Shown here: positions 9,019 to 17,648 of the stretch, in pieces
How positions within the stretch are numbered: the first letter of the stretch is position 1
Layout: each line of letters starts with the position of its first letter
Assembly: GCA_024399065.1 (NCBI GenBank)
Contig: JAKSIB010000002.1
Span: 1 to 64,000, forward strand
Direction: 5' to 3'
DNA: 64,000 nucleotides
Source: Fibrobacter sp.
GTDB taxonomy: Bacteria > Fibrobacterota > Fibrobacteria > Fibrobacterales > Fibrobacteraceae
Made by a program: the position numbers and the translations under genes
The notes under the pieces: model-generated
What the model saw: the letters and a program-made list of their open reading frames with translations, nothing else
Told to the model about the DNA's origin: nothing
Databases searched by the model: none

Positions 9019-9729
9019 CTAAAACTTCACGTTCAGAAGTAAACCGCTGCCATCTTCAAAGAATTGGGGAACAAATTCCATTCGTTCAGTAAACGCCTTC
9101 GAAGATGTTGCTCGGTAAATTCTAATGGAATTCAACATGGATACCACACGGTTCAGCACCAGGGCGCCCATAGAAGCCTGAAAGAAGATCCTGCTAATGC
9201 GGAAATGACGCAAGCGGCTCTTATATTCCTCAATGTGTTCCGTACTCTCAGGATTATCACTGCTGCCCCAGTCCCACTGAATTTCTGCAGCCAGTTCTTC
9301 GTCAATTTCCTTGCCAGCACGAATCATGGTCTGGTTGTAATCCTCGTCCATGTCCGGAGAAGAATTCTGTCCATCTACCCCACCGCGGCTACGATAATTT
9401 CCCACCGTATTCAACATGGAGACATTCTTGCTCTTGGTGTTCAATCCGGCATGACGCACCGCATAATTATGGGCTGACGAAATATAACGTTCGCCAATGA
9501 AGTAACTGCCGATGGTAGTCATCCACAGCGCAGCGTCAGTCCAGACAAAGGGACGGACAAACTGTTTTTCGCCAAGGTATAATTCACCCATACCAGGCAA
9601 CAACGCAGAGGCACCAACAGCCTTCCACCAGCTTTTGTCAGAATTCTTGGAAACGCTTTCATCCACCGAAACCACCACCTGGGAATAGGCAGAGACTGCA
9701 GCGAACAAAAGAACCAAGATCAATCTCAT
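9019..9729 (-). CDS. DUF5683-like envelope protein
   Basis: Exported protein of 236 residues with a signal peptide (MRLILVLLFAAVSAYS). The segment WWKAVGASALLPGMGELYLGE and the hydrophobic stretch after it match the pattern in the upstream neighbour (SLVIPGAGQLYTGG), the glycine-containing helical hairpin typical of DUF5683-type proteins. The middle is acidic and probably periplasmic. It starts inside the stop region of the preceding gene (start and stop codons share base 9729), implying translational coupling. The function is not known. Position ahead of the efflux genes suggests one envelope operon. Confidence 0.6.
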   Translation of the reverse strand: MRLILVLLFAAVSAYSQVVVSVDESVSKNSDKSWWKAVGASALLPGMGELYLGEKQFVRPFVWTDAALWMTTIGSYFIGERYISSAHNYAVRHAGLNTKSKNVSMLNTVGNYRSRGGVDGQNSSPDMDEDYNQTMIRAGKEIDEELAAEIQWDWGSSDNPESTEHIEEYKSRLRHFRISRIFFQASMGALVLNRVVSMLNSIRIYRATSSKAFTERMEFVPQFFEDGSGLLLNVKF

Positions 9730-11192
9730 TAGAAACTCCAGCTAGCCTGAACGTTTACACCGACGCCATCGAACAAGGTAAAGCCACCATCAAGATGCAG
9801 GTAGTCATACCAAGACAAATCTTCCTGATACAAGGTCTTGTTGAAGGCGTTTGCAGTGAGGGCTGCATCTACTGCAGAGATAACATGGTTCAGGATCAAG
9901 CCACCAAAGAACCATGCCTGCATATCAGCATAGTCGTTAGCTTTGTTACGAAGAGAACGATATTCATCCTTGTGCTTGGATTCTCCCAGGGAGACTGCAG
10001 AGGCGTTGGGGTTTTCCAGATCGAGGCTGATGTTGGAGGGAATCACATCATCCCAGCCAAGAACATAGTTCTTATCAGCGATCAAGGAATAGACTTCTGC
10101 CGGCTTATCAAACTTGACCTTTCCCATTTCCTTGCCAAGGTTTACAGGCTTGTTCACAAAGTCGCTCTTGTATCCAGCATCGTTTTCATAAAGGTCTCGG
10201 CTATAGCAACCGCGTGCGGAAGCGTTTCCATAAATCGCTTCACAGAAACTTTCACGGGAGCCAAGGTAGCGGGTACGGAAAGCTTCTGCATTAGCACCAC
10301 TGCCATTGGATTCAAACAACGTACGCATGCCGTTTTCGTAATCGCCAATGGAGAAGTGTTCCTTGGCATAGCTCTTATACTTCTTGACTTGCTTGCCGTA
10401 CTTGTAGACAGAGTAGTAGTACCAACCGCTCCAAAGACCTGCTTCCAAAGCCAGGTAGACGACACCACGGGCCGTAGTGAACTTGGAACCGCCAGTGTAT
10501 AGCTGACCTGCACCCGGAATCACAAGGGACATGAACAAAGCCTTACGAGGATCCTTGTACTTGCCCTTGATTTCATCCATGCCGTGAACCTTGGAAACCT
10601 TCACCGGCCCAAGCAAGTCGCGACGGCTCATGGAACTGGAGGACGGAGCGGCAGAAGTTTCAGAAGAACTGCTAGATTCTGCGGCTGCGACTTCAGAAGA
10701 GGAGGATTCAATTACCGGCATTTGGGCTGCTTGGGCAGCCAAAAGCTGATCCTGAATATCCATCAGGGAATCCTGGGCGCGCATGGCGGAATCCTTGGGA
10801 AGTTCCGCCTCACGAATAGAATCACGGACTCGGGCCTGTTCCGTTGCCTGTCGGATGGCTTCCTGACGTTCTGCGTTCATTCGAGCATAGTTACGGGCGT
10901 ATTCTTCTTCGGGAGAAAGGGAGCTGGAGCTCTCCGCCACAGAAGAGGAACTGGCCACGCTTGAGCTAGAAACGGCAACGGAACTGGAGGATACCGCAGC
11001 ACTGGAAATAGCAACTGTGGCAGAACTTGAAACCGCGGCACTGGATGCAACCTCGGAGCTGGAAGACTGAGCTTCGGCAGCGGCAGCTTCTTCTTCAAAT
11101 TCGGCAAAAAGGTCTCGCGGCTGGGCAAAACCCTGAGTTACAAAAAATCCGGCCATGCAGGCCACAATAGACTTAAGAGCAAACTTGTGCAT
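9729..11192 (-). CDS. Exported protein with serine-rich linkers and a DUF5683-like domain
   Basis: A 487-residue exported protein. After the signal peptide (up to VTQGFAQ) and an acidic helix comes a low-complexity Ser/Ala/Val region (about residues 42-95) made of SSSS blocks, a charged helical region (about 95-155) and a second serine-rich block. The folded C-terminal half has a DUF5683-like hairpin (LFMSLVIPGAGQLYTGG) and aromatic-rich helices. Poly-serine linkers of this kind are typical of secreted Fibrobacter proteins. Homologous in its second half to the next gene, so the pair may have arisen by duplication. Function unknown. Confidence 0.6.
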   Translation of the reverse strand: MHKFALKSIVACMAGFFVTQGFAQPRDLFAEFEEEAAAAEAQSSSSEVASSAAVSSSATVAISSAAVSSSSVAVSSSSVASSSSVAESSSSLSPEEEYARNYARMNAERQEAIRQATEQARVRDSIREAELPKDSAMRAQDSLMDIQDQLLAAQAAQMPVIESSSSEVAAAESSSSSETSAAPSSSSMSRRDLLGPVKVSKVHGMDEIKGKYKDPRKALFMSLVIPGAGQLYTGGSKFTTARGVVYLALEAGLWSGWYYYSVYKYGKQVKKYKSYAKEHFSIGDYENGMRTLFESNGSGANAEAFRTRYLGSRESFCEAIYGNASARGCYSRDLYENDAGYKSDFVNKPVNLGKEMGKVKFDKPAEVYSLIADKNYVLGWDDVIPSNISLDLENPNASAVSLGESKHKDEYRSLRNKANDYADMQAWFFGGLILNHVISAVDAALTANAFNKTLYQEDLSWYDYLHLDGGFTLFDGVGVNVQASWSF

Positions 11193-11213
11193 ACAAGTAT
11201 AAAATAGAAAATT

Positions 11214-11256
11214 GCAAAAAAAAGAACCGCCCCAATCCGAAGAATGGAGCGGTTCA
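11214..11256 (-). terminator. Terminator of the rpsF-rpsR-rplI operon
   Basis: On the minus strand, GAACCGC pairs with GCGGTTC around an inner stem capped by a UUCG tetraloop (arms 11255-11224), followed by a long T run. It ends the ribosomal protein operon 36 bases after rplI. Confidence 0.9.
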
Positions 11257-11291
11257 AAAGCTTTTAACCAAGCTAGTTTAGGGAGAGAGAA

Positions 11292-11738
11292 TTACTTCTC
11301 TGCCACCACCCAAACCTTAACCTGTGCTTCAACGTCGCTGAAGACCTTGATAGTCACGGTGTAAACGCCGAGCTGCTTGATCGGTTCAGCAAGATCAACC
11401 TGAGCGCGGACGATCTTAACGCCCTGCTTGGTGATTGCATCAGCGATGTCGGAAGCGGAGACGGAACCGTAAAGGCGTTCGCCTTCCACTACGCGGCGTT
11501 CGAGGTTAACAGAAATCTGAGAAAGCTTTGCAGCGACGTCGCCAGCAGCTGCCAGTTCCTTCTGGAATGCAGCTTCAACAGCAGCGCGGTTGTTCTTGAT
11601 TTCTTCAACAGCTTCCTTGGTTGCACGAACAGCGAGCTTGCGCGGGAAGAGGTAGTTATTTGCATAACCGTTCTTAACCTTCACGACGTCGAGCATCTTG
11701 CCGAGGTGGGGAACATTGGCCTTAAGAATAATTTCCAT
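11292..11738 (-). CDS. rplI: 50S ribosomal protein L9
   Basis: Binds 23S rRNA near the L1 stalk. At 148 residues it has the usual length: N-terminal domain MEIILKANVPHLGKMLDVVKVKNGYANNYL-type sequence with the conserved G-x-V-V-x-V-K-x-G-YA-NN-L-P pattern, a connecting helix (about 41-75), and the C-terminal rRNA-binding domain (ERLYGSVSASDIADAI). Third gene of the rpsF-rpsR-rplI operon, 16 bases after rpsR. Confidence 0.98.
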   Translation of the reverse strand: MEIILKANVPHLGKMLDVVKVKNGYANNYLFPRKLAVRATKEAVEEIKNNRAAVEAAFQKELAAAGDVAAKLSQISVNLERRVVEGERLYGSVSASDIADAITKQGVKIVRAQVDLAEPIKQLGVYTVTIKVFSDVEAQVKVWVVAEK

Positions 11739-11754
11739 AGTCTAGGTCCTCCAA

Positions 11755-12006
11755 TTAGCGAATGCTGTCCGAAACGAACGGGAGAATAGCCATCTGACGA
11801 GCACGCTTGATTGCTTCGTTCAGCATACGCTGATACTTAGCAGAGGTGCCGGAGATGCGGCGAGGAATGATCTTGCCACGTTCAGAGATGAAGCGACGGA
11901 GAGTCTTTTCATCCTTGTAGTCAATGAACTGAACGTTGTTTTCAGTGAACCAGCAAGTCTTCTTGCGACGAATACGGGTTGCCTGCTTCTTATCTTCAAA
12001 AGCCAT
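11755..12006 (-). CDS. rpsR: 30S ribosomal protein S18
   Basis: Small-subunit platform protein that pairs with S6. At 83 residues it has the conserved core [33 protein letters not shown] and [13 protein letters not shown], with a basic N-terminus ([10 protein letters not shown]). Two bases separate it from rpsF. The ssb gene often found between rpsF and rpsR is absent here. Confidence 0.98.
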   Translation of the reverse strand: MAFEDKKQATRIRRKKTCWFTENNVQFIDYKDEKTLRRFISERGKIIPRRISGTSAKYQRMLNEAIKRARQMAILPFVSDSIR

Positions 12007-12008
12007 GA

Positions 12009-12377
12009 TTAAGCCTCCCCTTCTTCTTCTGCGTCAACCGGAACGATTTCTTCGGTAGACTGAGCCATATCTGCATTGTAAACGATTTCGGTCATCGGAT
12101 AATCAGCGAGGGTCATCCAACGGAGAACGTTTTCATTGAGCTTGAGAGCTGCTTCCATAGCGGCAACAGTTGCAACTTCTGCCTTGTAGTAGAAGATTAC
12201 ATAGAAGCCGTGCTGGCGCTTGTTGATAGAATAAGCGAGCTTGCGCTTGCCCCAATCATCGCGACGAACAATTTCGCCACCCTTAGTGATGTTAGCGGCG
12301 ATGGTCTCGATTTCAGCCTTGATGGCGTCGTCAGAGATCATAGCGTCGATGATCACCATAGTTTCGTACTGTCTCAT
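12009..12377 (-). CDS. rpsF: 30S ribosomal protein S6
   Basis: S18 partner in the 30S platform. The 122-residue protein begins [17 protein letters not shown] and contains [20 protein letters not shown] and YYKAE, typical of S6. The C-terminus is acidic (ending DAEEEGEA), as in many S6 proteins. The ATG at 12377 is preceded by AAAGGGA at good spacing. The frame extends 13 codons further but homology starts here. Confidence 0.97.
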   Translation of the reverse strand: MRQYETMVIIDAMISDDAIKAEIETIAANITKGGEIVRRDDWGKRKLAYSINKRQHGFYVIFYYKAEVATVAAMEAALKLNENVLRWMTLADYPMTEIVYNADMAQSTEEIVPVDAEEEGEA

Positions 12378-12481
12378 AATGAGATCCCTTTGGTCTTTCG
12401 CCCAGGTTACCACCATTGGCCCCGGGAGGGTTCCGATATAAATCGGTGGCCCAAATATAGAAAAGGATGAATTTTTGTCAA
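12378..12481 (-). promoter_or_regulatory. Promoter and 5' leader of rpsF-rpsR-rplI
   Basis: On the minus strand a perfect -35 box TTGACA (12481-12476) is followed after 16 bases by TATATT (12459-12454). The predicted start is near 12447, leaving a leader of about 70 nt. The leader can form a small hairpin (CCGAT-TTAT-ATCGG) and a CCACC/GGTGG pairing around it. S6:S18 autoregulatory leaders are known in many bacteria and contain a CACCGA-like element. One is present here, but I cannot confirm the fold. Confidence 0.7.
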
Positions 12482-12503
12482 ACCTAGGGGGCTGGTCCTA
12501 GGT
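12482..12503. other. Inverted repeat between an outer-membrane gene and the rpsF promoter
   Basis: ACCTAGG (12482-12488) and CCTAGGT (12497-12503) form a perfect seven-base inverted repeat around eight bases. It lies just downstream of the gene at 12524 and directly next to the rpsF -35 box. It may be a weak terminator or an operator; no T run follows. Confidence 0.4.
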
Positions 12504-12523
12504 AAAAATGTCATTTTTCAGCC

Positions 12524-13687
12524 CTAAATTGCGATTTGGAGACCCACAATTCCGTGCAGAGACCAGTTCCCCACCCCGCGGTTGAAGTACCTCTGGACAC
12601 CAAATTCGGCAGAAATCCAGATGGAACGGAGATTTCCCCTACCCCAAGGCCAGAATTCCTGCATGTCGATAGCAATACCGGGGGTAATGGACAGGAGGGC
12701 CGAGTTGGAGAAACTGTACTCAAACAAGGCACTGCCGGTCAGACCGAAATAGCGAGTCGGCTTCCAACCGAAACCGCCACCTACACCAATGGAGAAACCA
12801 TCCAGGGAGAACATTTTTTCGCACTCGGTCAGTTCGCGTTCAGTGGTATCGGGAGCAGAGACCGTTGAGTCGCCACCGATAATATTCCCAAAATCATCCT
12901 TTATCTGATTGCGAAATTCCGAAATGCGGGTTGTTTCAAAGCCAAAGACCGGTTCTGCATAGATGTCAAAGTTTGTCCATGTTTTATGGAATCGGGCATC
13001 AATACGGAAACGCTGGTACATAAGCATGGAGGACTTGTCCAGGTTGCCGCCGAAGTATCGCACGTCGCCGCCACCGCTGATCCAGTCCGTATAGAAGAAC
13101 TCCACCTGAGCCTGCCAAATTCCCATGCAATCGCAGTCCATGGTAGGCTGAAAAACGCCAGCGCCGATGCCTACGGAAAGGCCTTTGCCAGTGTAGGCCG
13201 TTTGGCGAGGAAGCGGAATGTTCTTCTGTATTTCCACAACTACAGGCTTTTCAACATCAAGAGAGTCGACCGTGGGCAAGGAATCTACAGCAGCCAATGT
13301 GTCGACCGTGGTCAAGGAATCGGCGACCTTCGAGGAATCGGCCCATTCAACGTATTCGCCGAGAGGGGCCAGGGAATCATTGACCAAACCAATGTTTTCC
13401 CTTACGGCAGTCTCCGGGTCGTCGTATTCATCCGGCATTTCACATATAACATACGCGGAGTTCGGCCAATTGGAATTACCGTCCGAATTTTTTGCTGTGT
13501 CCGAAGTTTGTGCGGAGCCAACCGATTGCTGGAGCGAATCAGCTGCTTGCTGAACAGAACTATCCTGCTGCAGGTTAGAGCCGTCTGATTGCAGGTTGGA
13601 ACCATCTGTTTGCAGGTTAGAACCGTCCGCCGCTTCAGCAGCGAAGGCTCCCATGGCAAGCAAAAGTACAAACAGGATTGGCTTCAT
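12524..13687 (-). CDS. Putative outer-membrane beta-barrel protein with N-terminal repeats
   Basis: A 387-residue exported protein. A signal peptide (MKPILFVLLLAMGAFAAEA) is followed by three tandem seven-residue repeats of the form DGSNLQ+T/S/Q (bases 13627-13565), a Gln/Ser/Asp-rich linker, and a second periodic tract (VDSLTTVDTLAAVDSLPTVDSL). From about residue 170 to the end the sequence alternates hydrophobic and polar residues with many Gly and aromatics (GLSVGIGAGVF, FSIGVGGGFGW, GVGNWSLHGIVGLQIAI), as in outer-membrane barrels. No known family recognised. The low-complexity N-terminus probably spans the periplasm. Confidence 0.65.
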   Translation of the reverse strand: MKPILFVLLLAMGAFAAEAADGSNLQTDGSNLQSDGSNLQQDSSVQQAADSLQQSVGSAQTSDTAKNSDGNSNWPNSAYVICEMPDEYDDPETAVRENIGLVNDSLAPLGEYVEWADSSKVADSLTTVDTLAAVDSLPTVDSLDVEKPVVVEIQKNIPLPRQTAYTGKGLSVGIGAGVFQPTMDCDCMGIWQAQVEFFYTDWISGGGDVRYFGGNLDKSSMLMYQRFRIDARFHKTWTNFDIYAEPVFGFETTRISEFRNQIKDDFGNIIGGDSTVSAPDTTERELTECEKMFSLDGFSIGVGGGFGWKPTRYFGLTGSALFEYSFSNSALLSITPGIAIDMQEFWPWGRGNLRSIWISAEFGVQRYFNRGVGNWSLHGIVGLQIAI

Positions 13688-13713
13688 TTCTGAATTAATT
13701 ATAACAAATCCAT

Positions 13714-14616
13714 TTACTTACGGGTCGCAGCCTTGGCAGCTTTTCGAACCATCGGGGCGTAATTTCCCGAGGGGTCCACCGTTTCCAGCAAATCAATCTG
13801 CAGATTTTCGATTGCAACGGCATCTTGTACCTCGTTGAACCTGGCATCATAGAAGAGCAAGGCACGCCCCTGTCCGCGGTTAAAATCTTCGAAGATCAGT
13901 TGGGACGAGAAATGCTCATGATAAAAACTCGTCATGTATACAGGTTTAAAGGCCGCGGATGCCTGATTCAGCTTTTGGATAATATCCTTCTGCTTTTCGG
14001 TCAGGGGCTGCCACTGGCAGGAATCTGGATGAACCTCCGGGAAGTAACCGAACTTGTAGCCAACGGAATCTTTCTTGACGAAGAATCTCACCTCCACATT
14101 GCCGCTCTCTATATGGAACTCGGTGTGAATTTCATAATCAATATGAAATTTATTTTCTGAAGGTTCCAAATTAAAATGGCTGACCACGCCCCAACAATCA
14201 ATAACGCGTTCTCCAAAGTAAAGGGCGTTCCCGACAAAAGATACTGCAAACAAGGCGGGAACCGTAAGCCAGTGGATCCAGTTTTTCGGTTGAAGATGCA
14301 GGCCCCAAAAGCCACACAGCAGAAAAAGTCCCAACAGCAGAAGGCCATAGAGAAGGCACGTACTGGAGGCACTTTCGGACCAGAGGATTCTAAAGCCTTC
14401 CTGGGCCAAACCACCCAAGAAATAAATCAGCAAGGCACCCCAAAGTACCGCCCACAAAGGCTTGGGAAACACATTCTTGAATAGCACCGCCAGTACCAGG
14501 GAAAACAGGCAAGGAAGAAAAACATCCTTCAGGGACTCCGTCAAAAACCAGCCCGGATCCGAGAGCACGCTTTCTAAAAGGGTGGACAAATAATTAGAAA
14601 GGTTTGATTGGATCAT
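13714..14616 (-). CDS. Membrane protein of unknown function
   Basis: Three hundred residues from the ATG at 14616, which is preceded by AAGG five bases upstream; a GTG at 14622 overlaps that ribosome-binding site. Four predicted membrane helices lie in the first half (about residues 33-52, 55-73, 87-104, 112-130). A soluble C-terminal domain follows with a predicted beta-rich part (EIHTEFHIESGNVEVRFF) and a helix (EKQKDIIQKLNQASAAF). I recognise no domain. A weak terminator separates it from trpS; the next gene downstream is the barrel protein 26 bases away. Confidence 0.6.
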   Translation of the reverse strand: MIQSNLSNYLSTLLESVLSDPGWFLTESLKDVFLPCLFSLVLAVLFKNVFPKPLWAVLWGALLIYFLGGLAQEGFRILWSESASSTCLLYGLLLLGLFLLCGFWGLHLQPKNWIHWLTVPALFAVSFVGNALYFGERVIDCWGVVSHFNLEPSENKFHIDYEIHTEFHIESGNVEVRFFVKKDSVGYKFGYFPEVHPDSCQWQPLTEKQKDIIQKLNQASAAFKPVYMTSFYHEHFSSQLIFEDFNRGQGRALLFYDARFNEVQDAVAIENLQIDLLETVDPSGNYAPMVRKAAKAATRK

Positions 14617-14646
14617 TGTCACCTTAATTTAATCAACCTCAATATA

Positions 14647-14681
14647 CACAAAAACCCTCGACGACATGCCGGGGGCTTTTG
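14647..14681. terminator. Probable terminator downstream of trpS
   Basis: CCCTCG (14655-14660) pairs with CGGGGG (14670-14675) through G-C and G-U pairs. It is flanked by A and T runs, so it could act on either strand. It lies after trpS on the minus strand. Confidence 0.5.
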
Positions 14682-14718
14682 TAAAAATGCTTTTAGAACA
14701 CCTTATTAAGTCTGCTTC

Positions 14719-14750
14719 GATTGCCGCGGGGCTTCGCCCCTCGCAATGAC
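14719..14750. repeat. Dispersed 32-bp palindromic repeat, copy 1
   Basis: Begins GATTGCC and ends CTCGCAATGAC, with a palindromic GC-rich middle (GGGGCTTCGCCCC). A copy of exactly the same length and ends lies at 18672-18703. Elements of this GTCATTGCGAGG...GCAATC type are common intergenic repeats in several bacterial phyla. Confidence 0.7.
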
Positions 14751-14758
14751 AGTTGGGA

Positions 14759-15754
14759 CTAGTAAGTACCGAGGAGTTCGCGGACCTTGTCCATCATGGC
14801 CTTGGACTTGACGCGGGCCTTTTCCTTACCGTAGGCGAGAATCTTGTCGATTTCTTCGGTGTGGGCAAGCAGGTCGAAGTACTTTTCGCGGGCAGCGCCC
14901 AGATGTTCTTCGAGGACGTTCTGCAGTTCCTGCTTGGCGTGGCCCCAGCCCATGCCGCCTGCGCGGTAGCGGGCTGCCAGAGCTTCGGTCTGTTCCGGCG
15001 TTGCGAACAGCTTGTACAGTTTGAACACGTTGCAGGTATCCGGATCCTTAGGTTCTTCGATGCCCTGGGAGTTAGTTACGATCTTGCCCAGGCGCTTCTT
15101 GAGAGCCTTGGAATCCAGGAAGATGTCGATGTAGTTGTCGTAGGACTTGCTCATCTTGCGGCCATCCAGACCCGGGATCACGCCGGTGGATTCCTGGAAA
15201 ACCGGTTCAGGAACGGTGAACACATCCTGACCAAAATGCTTGTTGAACTTGATGGCGATATCGCGGGCAAATTCCACATGCTGCTTCTGGTCCTTCCCCA
15301 CCGGCACGATGTCGGCATTGAACATGAGGATGTCAGCATCCATCAAGCAAGGATAGCAGTAAAGGCCCATGTTCACGTTGGCATCCACGTCTTCGCCGGC
15401 GGCATCGTTCTTCGCCACCTTGTCCTTGTAGGCGTGGGCGCGGTTCATGAAGCCCTTGGGGGTAAAGCAGCTGAGAGCCCAGCTCAGTTCGAATATTTCG
15501 GGAATGTCGCTCTGCTTGTAGAACAGGGTTTCTTCCGGATTCAGGCCCAGGGCAAGCCAGGTGGCTGCGACCTTGTAGATGTTGTCGCGCATTTCGGCGC
15601 CGTTCTGCACGGTGGTCAAAGCATGATAGTCTGCAATGAAGTAGACAGCGTCGTAAGTCTTGGTGAGTTCAAGAGCCGGGCGGATTGCGCCCACATAGTT
15701 GCCGAGGTGCGGAGTGCCTGTCGGCTTGATACCGGTAAGAGAAATCTTTTTCAT
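14759..15754 (-). CDS. trpS: Tryptophanyl-tRNA synthetase
   Basis: Charges tRNA-Trp; class I synthetase of 331 residues. The HIGH-type motif appears as PHLGN within GIKPTGTPHLGNYVGA, and the KMSKS loop is GRKMSKSYDN. The chosen ATG at 15754 gives the usual N-terminus MKKISLTGIKPTG; the open frame extends 11 codons upstream through AT-rich promoter DNA. A TATAAT -10 box (minus strand, 15795-15790) lies about 35 bases upstream of the start. Divergent from rnd. Confidence 0.97.
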   Translation of the reverse strand: MKKISLTGIKPTGTPHLGNYVGAIRPALELTKTYDAVYFIADYHALTTVQNGAEMRDNIYKVAATWLALGLNPEETLFYKQSDIPEIFELSWALSCFTPKGFMNRAHAYKDKVAKNDAAGEDVDANVNMGLYCYPCLMDADILMFNADIVPVGKDQKQHVEFARDIAIKFNKHFGQDVFTVPEPVFQESTGVIPGLDGRKMSKSYDNYIDIFLDSKALKKRLGKIVTNSQGIEEPKDPDTCNVFKLYKLFATPEQTEALAARYRAGGMGWGHAKQELQNVLEEHLGAAREKYFDLLAHTEEIDKILAYGKEKARVKSKAMMDKVRELLGTY

Positions 15755-15825
15755 GGCGGGAAATTTAGGAAAAAAAGAAGAATACAAATATTATATGGAC
15801 AAAAAAAGGTTATCTTTACCCCAAA

Positions 15826-16986
15826 ATGATGCAAGACGAAAAGTACATATTGGTAGATAGCGAAGAATCCTTGGCAGGTTTGCTTGCAGATTTGGAACTT
15901 TACGACATGGCTGCGGTAGATACCGAAGCAGACTCCATGTACCATTATACCACCCGCCTTTGCCTTATCCAGATTACCATCGGCGACCACCACTACATTG
16001 TGGACCCGCTATGCGAACTGGATCTTGCACCGCTGTTCAAGGCACGCGCCATGCAGACCTTGATTTTCCACGGTGCAGACTACGACCTTAGACTTTTGTG
16101 GCAGACCTACGGTTTTGCCCCCAAGCACATTTTCGACACCATGCTTGCGGCCAAGATCCTGGGCGAACCCCACCTTGGCCTTGCAGACCTGGTCCGTGAG
16201 TACTTCGGCGACGAACTGAAAAAGGAAAATCAGCGTGCCGACTGGACTACCCGACCGCTCCCCCTGGAAATGTGCGAATACGCCATCCACGACACCTTCT
16301 ACCTCCACGAACTCTGCGCAATCCTTGCAGAAAAGTTGCAGGCAGCGGGACGTATGGACTGGCTCATGGAACAGTGCGACGCATTGATCGAACACGCCAA
16401 GAACCCGGCTCCCGCAAAAAAGGACCCCTGGCGCATTACCGGCAGCAACATTTTCAGCCCCTGCTCCCTGAATATTTTGAAATTCCTGTGGGAATGGCGC
16501 GAAAAACAGGCCGAAGAACTAGACCGTCCGCCCTACAAGGTGATGCCTTCTGAACTGATGCTGGCAATCGTTCGCCACGCTCAGCAGACCTTCCCGGTGG
16601 TAGACCTGGAAAAGCTGCCCCGCCTCCCCCGCAACTTTAAGGAAGACCGTCTGGATTCCTTCGTGCAGATGCTGACCGACGCCATGGCAGTTCCTGAAGC
16701 TGACTGGCCAGCACGCTTGCCCAAGGCTCCCCCTCCGCCTATTGTTCCCAACTCCGACTTGCTGTCGGTGCTGAAACAGTGGCGCGACGACAAGGCTGCC
16801 TCCTTGAACATCGATGCAGCGCTCCTTGCCAACAAGGCTCAGCTCATTTGGCTTGCAGCCCCCGGCACCATGCCCTGGGAAACCCGCTATGAAGAAGCCA
16901 AGCTGCAGAACTGGCAACGTAGGATTTGGACCGAGATTTTGCAAGAAAACCTGCCTACCGCAAAGCGCGTCGGCGACCCGGACTAA
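15826..16986 (+). CDS. rnd: Ribonuclease D
   Basis: 3'-5' exoribonuclease for tRNA 3'-end maturation. The 386-residue protein has the DEDD exonuclease motifs: Exo I VDTEADSM, Exo II FHGADYDLRLL and Exo III YAIHDTFYL (DEDDy type). Helical HRDC domains follow (about residues 215-290, and a second helical region around 320-380). The length matches RNase D. It starts about 70 bases from divergent trpS. In some bacteria Exo I reads DTEF; here it is DTEA. Confidence 0.92.
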   Translation: MMQDEKYILVDSEESLAGLLADLELYDMAAVDTEADSMYHYTTRLCLIQITIGDHHYIVDPLCELDLAPLFKARAMQTLIFHGADYDLRLLWQTYGFAPKHIFDTMLAAKILGEPHLGLADLVREYFGDELKKENQRADWTTRPLPLEMCEYAIHDTFYLHELCAILAEKLQAAGRMDWLMEQCDALIEHAKNPAPAKKDPWRITGSNIFSPCSLNILKFLWEWREKQAEELDRPPYKVMPSELMLAIVRHAQQTFPVVDLEKLPRLPRNFKEDRLDSFVQMLTDAMAVPEADWPARLPKAPPPPIVPNSDLLSVLKQWRDDKAASLNIDAALLANKAQLIWLAAPGTMPWETRYEEAKLQNWQRRIWTEILQENLPTAKRVGDPD

Positions 16987-17055
16987 CAGTCCAAGAACTT
17001 TTTTGGTATAAAACTTTTTGGTGACAGCCCGCTAAACTTAACGCCGGCATTGAAT

Positions 17056-17631
17056 ATGGAATACATTTTACCGATTATCCTCCTTTTCGTGGTCCTAGCC
17101 TCTAGACCTTTTTACGACAAACTTTTCAAGAAAAAGGAAGAAGGCGATGAACTTATCAAGAACCCCTGGTTCGAGATCCATGCTATTCCTGGCTACACCG
17201 CCTCTAGACAGATTGCTGCATTTTATCCTTTGAAGGGTGAGCCCAATATTTTGCCCATCCTGGAACAGCTCTGTGAAGAAGGGCGTCTGCTGCTCCCCCG
17301 CTGCACCGGCGAAACCACCATGGAATTCTACCCCGTCAGGAACCTTCGCAAGGATTTGGTGAAGGGACATTTTGGAATTATGGAACCTCGTGAAGGTTTG
17401 GAACCTTTCCAGGGTGAAATCAACGTCTTTTTGGTACCCGGCACAAAGTTCAATTTGGACGGCAAGCGCCAAGGACACGGAAAGGGTTACTACGACAGAT
17501 TTTTGGCAAAGTATCCTGAAGCCTACAAGGCAGGAATTGCCACCCCCAAGCAGATTGCGAAGGAGCCTCTGGAACAGAAGGAAACTGACATCCAGATGAA
17601 CCAGGTCATTGTTTGCAGGGAAAGATATTAA
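17056..17631 (+). CDS. 5-formyltetrahydrofolate cyclo-ligase-like protein with an N-terminal membrane helix
   Basis: The family converts 5-formyl-THF to 5,10-methenyl-THF using ATP. From about residue 48 the protein matches: FYPLKGEPNILPIL, LLLPRC, MEFYPV, GHFGIMEP, NVFLVPGTKF, and the nucleotide loop GKRQGHGKGYYDRFLAKYP. The usual basic N-terminal helix (K-x-x-L-R) is missing. In its place are a membrane segment (YILPIILLFVVLASRPFY) and a charged linker. The late HD pair of the family is TD here. It could be an anchored enzyme or a divergent, inactive relative. ATG at 17056; an in-frame TTG lies six bases upstream. Confidence 0.75.
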   Translation: MEYILPIILLFVVLASRPFYDKLFKKKEEGDELIKNPWFEIHAIPGYTASRQIAAFYPLKGEPNILPILEQLCEEGRLLLPRCTGETTMEFYPVRNLRKDLVKGHFGIMEPREGLEPFQGEINVFLVPGTKFNLDGKRQGHGKGYYDRFLAKYPEAYKAGIATPKQIAKEPLEQKETDIQMNQVIVCRERY

Positions 17632-17648
17632 ACTAAAGGAAGTGCACT

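Noticed and set aside
14719-14750. Insertion sequence end or attachment site
   Set aside because: No transposase or integrase is nearby, and the element recurs at the same length elsewhere between unrelated genes, which fits a REP-like repeat better.
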